In this document: positions 61,162 to 64,000 of the stretch, piece after piece
How positions within the stretch are numbered: the stretch's first letter is position 1
Layout of the letters: each line of letters starts with the position of its first letter
Source of the DNA: Halobacillus litoralis
Lineage (GTDB): Bacteria; Bacillota; Bacilli; Bacillales; Halobacillaceae
Assembly (NCBI RefSeq): GCF_009856415.1
Contig: NZ_WMEZ01000006.1
Location: 1-64,000 of the forward strand
Direction of reading: 5' to 3'
DNA: 64,000 nt
The notes under the pieces: model-generated
Databases searched by the model: none
Seen by the model: the letters and a program-made list of their open reading frames with translations, nothing else
Told to the model about the DNA's origin: nothing
Program-made: the position numbers and the translations under genes

Positions 61162-62346
61162 TTATGTTGAAGTTTGACGAATAGGAATCAATGTTCCTAT
61201 CAAAGCAATCCCTGCACAAACAACGAACATCGGCATAAAACCGAAGGGTGCGATTCCGCTTACGGTCGTAAAAATCACCAAATCAAAGACAGAATCCAGG
61301 ATAGAAAGTAAAGAAATGGTCGTTGCTCTCACATGTGAAGGAATGATATCGTTGGCTAGCTGTGAATACACGGGATAGCGAATGGCACTCACAAGTTTCA
61401 AAAGGATCATCGCTAAAAGAACCGTCCAGAGATGAGTGTGTAGTATAGCGGCCCCTACAAGTGATAGGACGGCAAGGATCCCTGTAATGAACAGAAGCTG
61501 TACTCGTGTCACCCATTGTGTCATCCAACCAATCGATTGTGCTGCAACAAACCCGATGAAAGCGGTCACCGCGTAGACAACCCCGATTCCGTAAACCGGC
61601 AGTCCGGCATCTACCAACAATTTTTGGTCGAATTTTTCAAAAATAGCGACGGCTGGAATGAACACAAGGGAGATGTTAATGAACATCCATAACACTTGCG
61701 GCGTTTTGCGGATGGCCTGATAACCTTCCATCACCTGTTTCACCATTGGCGTCCGTACCCCACCTTGATTCGGAGGATTCTTAACGAACAAGAGAAAGAT
61801 GAATTGAATTAACATAAAGAAAACACCGAACATAAGTAGAAGTCGGAATTGGCTTTCATTCAGATCTTTAGCTAAGAATGCCCCGATAACTACAACAAAT
61901 ATAGAAACGATAAAACGAGCGGATCCAATCTTCCCCATCGCCCGGTCCATGAGATTCTCTTCATTACTCTCTTTTAATGATTCATAGATGAGCGCTTCAT
62001 CTGCCCCACTGAAAAACGTTGCAGCAAAGCCTGTCAGAAAGCTGCTTGCGAAAAACACCCATGGATCAAAGGCGAAAATTAATAGGCCGTGGGCAAGGAT
62101 GCTGAGAACGGAACCGATAAGAAAGGCATGTTTGGCCCCAAACCGGTCGGCGATGACCCCAGTAGGAATTTCCCCGAAGAGCACTCCTATACTGAAGAAG
62201 GTCATGACGAGAAGGATCATCGTTTCATCAAGGCCCCTCGCAAAATAAAATAGCGTAAGGACAGGCTGGATGAAGCGGAAGTTGCCGAAAATTTCTGACC
62301 AGAATAAAAGTCGTATGTTATAGGATGCTAACGTATTCTTTTTCAA
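61162..62346 (-). CDS. MFS transporter, probable drug efflux
   Basis: The 394-residue protein has 12 hydrophobic segments and the MFS loop motif GVIADRFGAKHAFLIG. FARGLDETMILLVMTFFSIGVLFGEIPTG is typical of a group of Gram-positive multidrug/macrolide-type exporters. It appears to start at TTG (62346) after GGAGG. That ribosome site can be folded into a hairpin, and an 18-codon leader reading frame with its own strong ribosome site precedes it, so expression may be controlled by translational attenuation. Confidence 0.88.
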   Translation of the reverse strand: MKKNTLASYNIRLLFWSEIFGNFRFIQPVLTLFYFARGLDETMILLVMTFFSIGVLFGEIPTGVIADRFGAKHAFLIGSVLSILAHGLLIFAFDPWVFFASSFLTGFAATFFSGADEALIYESLKESNEENLMDRAMGKIGSARFIVSIFVVVIGAFLAKDLNESQFRLLLMFGVFFMLIQFIFLLFVKNPPNQGGVRTPMVKQVMEGYQAIRKTPQVLWMFINISLVFIPAVAIFEKFDQKLLVDAGLPVYGIGVVYAVTAFIGFVAAQSIGWMTQWVTRVQLLFITGILAVLSLVGAAILHTHLWTVLLAMILLKLVSAIRYPVYSQLANDIIPSHVRATTISLLSILDSVFDLVIFTTVSGIAPFGFMPMFVVCAGIALIGTLIPIRQTST

Positions 62347-62353
62347 GATGTTT

Positions 62354-62387
62354 CCTCCTGCAATGTAAAATCAGATGCAAGCAGGAG
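62354..62387 (-). promoter_or_regulatory. hairpin that hides the MFS ribosome site
   Basis: On the minus strand CTCCTGC (62381-62387) pairs with GCAGGAG (62355-62361), which is the ribosome site of the MFS gene. A third segment, GCAGG within GCAGGGGGGAG (62416-62426), lies in the leader codons and can also pair with the CCTGC, so the two helices compete. Confidence 0.65.
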
Positions 62388-62405
62388 ATCAAGCGTAGGT
62401 GAAAA

Positions 62406-62462
62406 TTAAGTAGCTCTCCCCCCTGCTGATTGAGTGAAACGTTCTGTGGAATTTTTTTGCAT
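62406..62462 (-). CDS. Putative 18-aa leader peptide of the MFS gene
   Basis: On the minus strand AGGAGG is followed 8 nt later by ATG and 18 sense codons, then TAA: MQKNSTERFTQSAGGRAT. The ribosome site is as good as that of any gene in the window, yet the frame is tiny and ends 59 nt before the MFS start. Leader peptides of this size are known upstream of tetL, erm, cat and msr/mef genes, where drug-stalled ribosomes change the mRNA fold. The peptide itself is not recognised. Confidence 0.6.
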   Translation of the reverse strand: MQKNSTERFTQSAGGRAT

Positions 62463-62544
62463 GTGTAGATCCTCCTAAAAATTAGTCCAATTCTATATAT
62501 TATTCATCCCTGCCCTATATTCCTCCCTAACTTCTCACACTAAA

Positions 62545-62580
62545 GCTCCCTATTCTTGAAGACTCAGTTTCGAGACTTTT
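62545..62580. repeat. Solo end of the composite repeat (E5 remnant)
   Basis: GCTCCCTATTCTTGAAGACT and then CAGTTTCGAGACTTTT match the outer left ends of E3 and E4, but nothing of the A or B halves follows. It looks like the scar of a deleted copy. Elsewhere in the 562-bp MFS-noc gap I see the leader ORF and a hairpin before noc. Confidence 0.8.
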
Positions 62581-62805
62581 AATCCTGGTATGTTATTTAG
62601 AAAGTTTTAGGACTTAGAAAATCTATCGACTTGATTTGTCAGGAAAAGTCATGAAACAGAGACGGTCAAATGGCGGAAAAATACGTTTCTTAGTAGGATA
62701 ATTCGCGTTTTCGACAAAGCTGACGAGCAATTATTCAATCTTGGAGATACTTTTCATAGATTAAATGTGATAAAATGAATAGAGAAATGAAAAACGGCAT
62801 ACGTA

Positions 62806-62845
62806 CGCGCAGCAGCTCAGTAGCCTGCGGCGCTTTTTATGTTTC
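62806..62845 (+). terminator. terminator-like hairpin upstream of noc
   Basis: GCGCAGCAG pairs, with one mismatch, with CTGCGGCGC, followed by TTTTTATG. A possible -10 (TAAAAT) lies at about 62771-62776 but its -35 is poor. It could end a short transcript or attenuate noc. Confidence 0.5.
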
Positions 62846-62908
62846 AAAATATAGGGTATATACAAATAAAACAGCGTATGCTCGATCGTATAAAGGTGGT
62901 GTCTGATC

Positions 62909-63775
62909 GTGTTACATCCTTTTGGTCGTTTGTTCGGGCTAGGGGACAAACCGGATTCGGATAATGACAACAATGAAGAAGAAGGCTACAACCCCGACGA
63001 GGTTGTACAAGTTCCAGTCGAACGCGTGCAGCCCAACCGTTACCAACCTCGAGCGATTTTCAACAACGAGAAGATTAGCGAACTCGCCCAGACGATACAT
63101 ACGCATGGGATGATTCAGCCGATCGTTCTCCGTCGGTTAAATGAAGAAGAATATGAGTTGATCGCCGGTGAACGTAGGTGGCGTGCCGTCCAGTCTCTGG
63201 GTTGGGAAACGGTCCCTGCGATTATCCGCGAGATGAATGATTCACAAACGGCCTCTGTCGCTCTTATTGAAAACTTACAGCGGGAAGAATTGACCGTTAT
63301 TGAAGAAGCTGTCGCGTATGCGAAGCTTTTGGAACTGCATCAGATTACGCAGGAAGCCTTGGCGCAACGGCTGGGGAAAAGTCAATCGACCATTGCGAAT
63401 AAATTGCGTCTTTTGAAATTACCGGAGTCTGTCCAACAGGCGGTTATGGATAAGAAGATTACGGAACGTCATGCAAGGGCTTTGATTGCTTTAAAAGATG
63501 AGGAGCAACAGGAAAAGATTTTAGCTGAAATCATTGAAAAGCAGTTGAACGTGAAACAGACAGAAGAGCGGATTGCTAAATTGAATGACCCGGCACCAAA
63601 GAAAAAGAAACCGAAGATGAAAGGCGTCAATAAGGATATGCGTATTGCGATGAATACGATACGCCAATCTTTGACAATGGTGACGGATACGGGAATCGAT
63701 TTAGAAACGGACGAAGAAGATCACGACGATTATTACCAGATCACAATAAAGATTCCAAAAGGGAAGAAAAAATAG
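62909..63775 (+). CDS. noc: Nucleoid occlusion protein Noc
   Basis: The 288-residue ParB-family protein has the N-terminal membrane-targeting helix typical of Noc ([11 protein letters not shown]), the CTP-binding ParB domain with [11 protein letters not shown] and ENLQREEL, and a helix-turn-helix ([26 protein letters not shown], about 140-165). The short membrane helix and its position beside parA distinguish it from ParB. It starts at GTG after AAAGGTGG. It binds sites like 17980 and blocks division over the chromosome. Confidence 0.95.
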   Translation: MLHPFGRLFGLGDKPDSDNDNNEEEGYNPDEVVQVPVERVQPNRYQPRAIFNNEKISELAQTIHTHGMIQPIVLRRLNEEEYELIAGERRWRAVQSLGWETVPAIIREMNDSQTASVALIENLQREELTVIEEAVAYAKLLELHQITQEALAQRLGKSQSTIANKLRLLKLPESVQQAVMDKKITERHARALIALKDEEQQEKILAEIIEKQLNVKQTEERIAKLNDPAPKKKKPKMKGVNKDMRIAMNTIRQSLTMVTDTGIDLETDEEDHDDYYQITIKIPKGKKK

Positions 63776-63787
63776 TAGCCTGAACGA

Positions 63788-63825
63788 CCCATCTTGACTT
63801 ATGTGGAGATGGGGCTTTTTTTAAG
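63788..63825 (+). terminator. intrinsic terminator after noc
   Basis: CCCATCT pairs with AGATGGG around a 12-nt loop, followed by GCTTTTTTT. It separates noc from parA. Confidence 0.85.
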
Positions 63826-63891
63826 TCATTTTACCTAATGCTTTCAATAAAATGGTAGAATGATAAAAAAGATAGTGAGGCAGGTGACATC

Positions 63892-64000
63892 ATGGGGAAA
63901 GTGATTTCAATCGCCAATCAAAAAGGCGGCGTCGGAAAGACAACGACGGCCGTCAATTTAAGTGCATGTCTTGCGCATTTGAATAATAAAGTCCTTTTGG
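63892..64000 (+). CDS. parA: Chromosome partitioning ATPase ParA/Soj, 5' part
   Basis: The first 36 codons read [20 protein letters not shown], the deviant Walker A of ParA/Soj (KGGVGKTT), then VNLSACLAH. The frame is open to the right edge. Soj works with ParB at parS in chromosome segregation and also modulates DnaA. AGGCAGGTGACATC precedes the ATG. Confidence 0.97.
   Translation, partial: MGKVISIANQKGGVGKTTTAVNLSACLAHLNNKVLL

Overview
The window is the replication-origin region of a spore-forming, low-to-moderate GC member of the Bacillaceae. Gene content and order match the Bacillus subtilis origin, seen here inverted: dnaA at about 40 kb, with rpmH-rnpA-yidC-jag-mnmE-mnmG-rsmG-noc-parA to the right and dnaN-yaaA-recF-remB-gyrB-gyrA-guaB-dacA-pdxST-serS-dgk/dck-tadA-SRP RNA-dnaX-ebfC-recR-yaaL-bofA-16S rRNA to the left. 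Spore genes (bofA, a SleL/YaaH-type cortex hydrolase, a YjcZ-like peptide, a gerA-type receptor operon, splAB) fit an endospore former. A strongly acidic GyrA tail and generally acidic proteins suggest a moderately halophilic genus such as Halobacillus; that placement is inference.

Layout. 1-4800: rrn promoter and 16S 5' end, bofA-yaaL-recR-ebfC-dnaX, SRP RNA, tadA. 4800-17000: mixed accessory and metabolic genes (SleL-like, DUF3891, DJ-1/PfpI, lone lysine/ornithine N-hydroxylase with an NCS2 permease, acsA, queF under a preQ1 riboswitch, aldehyde dehydrogenase, M50-like protease). 17000-24650: modAB, tRNA-Arg, dgk-dck, Nudix, MFS/HxlR pair, tRNA-Ser, serS with T-box. 24650-40700: conserved origin-left block. 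39100-41340: oriC, with DnaA boxes on both sides of dnaA and an unwinding region before dnaN. 41340-48630: rpmH to rsmG. 48750-62350: a roughly 14-kb block separating rsmG from noc, holding spore germination (gerABC-type), spore DNA repair (splAB), a Nei-type glycosylase, dehydrogenases and transporters. 62909-64000: noc and the start of parA.

Functional links. The chromosome maintenance genes (dnaA, dnaN, recF, gyrBA, noc, parA) sit with their own cis sites: DnaA boxes around dnaA and upstream of mnmE, a near-perfect parS at 10835, a weaker parS-like site at 61100, and a Noc-type site inside modB. RNA-level control is prominent: a preQ1-I riboswitch, a serine T-box, terminator-like hairpins in the dnaA and dgk leaders, and a probable leader-peptide translational attenuator ahead of an MFS efflux gene at 62.4 kb.

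A family of composite palindromic repeats with inverted ends occurs five times (7.1, 15.1-15.7, 43.6-44.3, 58.6-59.1 and a solo end at 62.55 kb), in full, fused, internally deleted and remnant forms. This family and the 62.4-kb attenuator are the best candidates for undescribed biology here. All calls come from reading the sequence; no database search was run.
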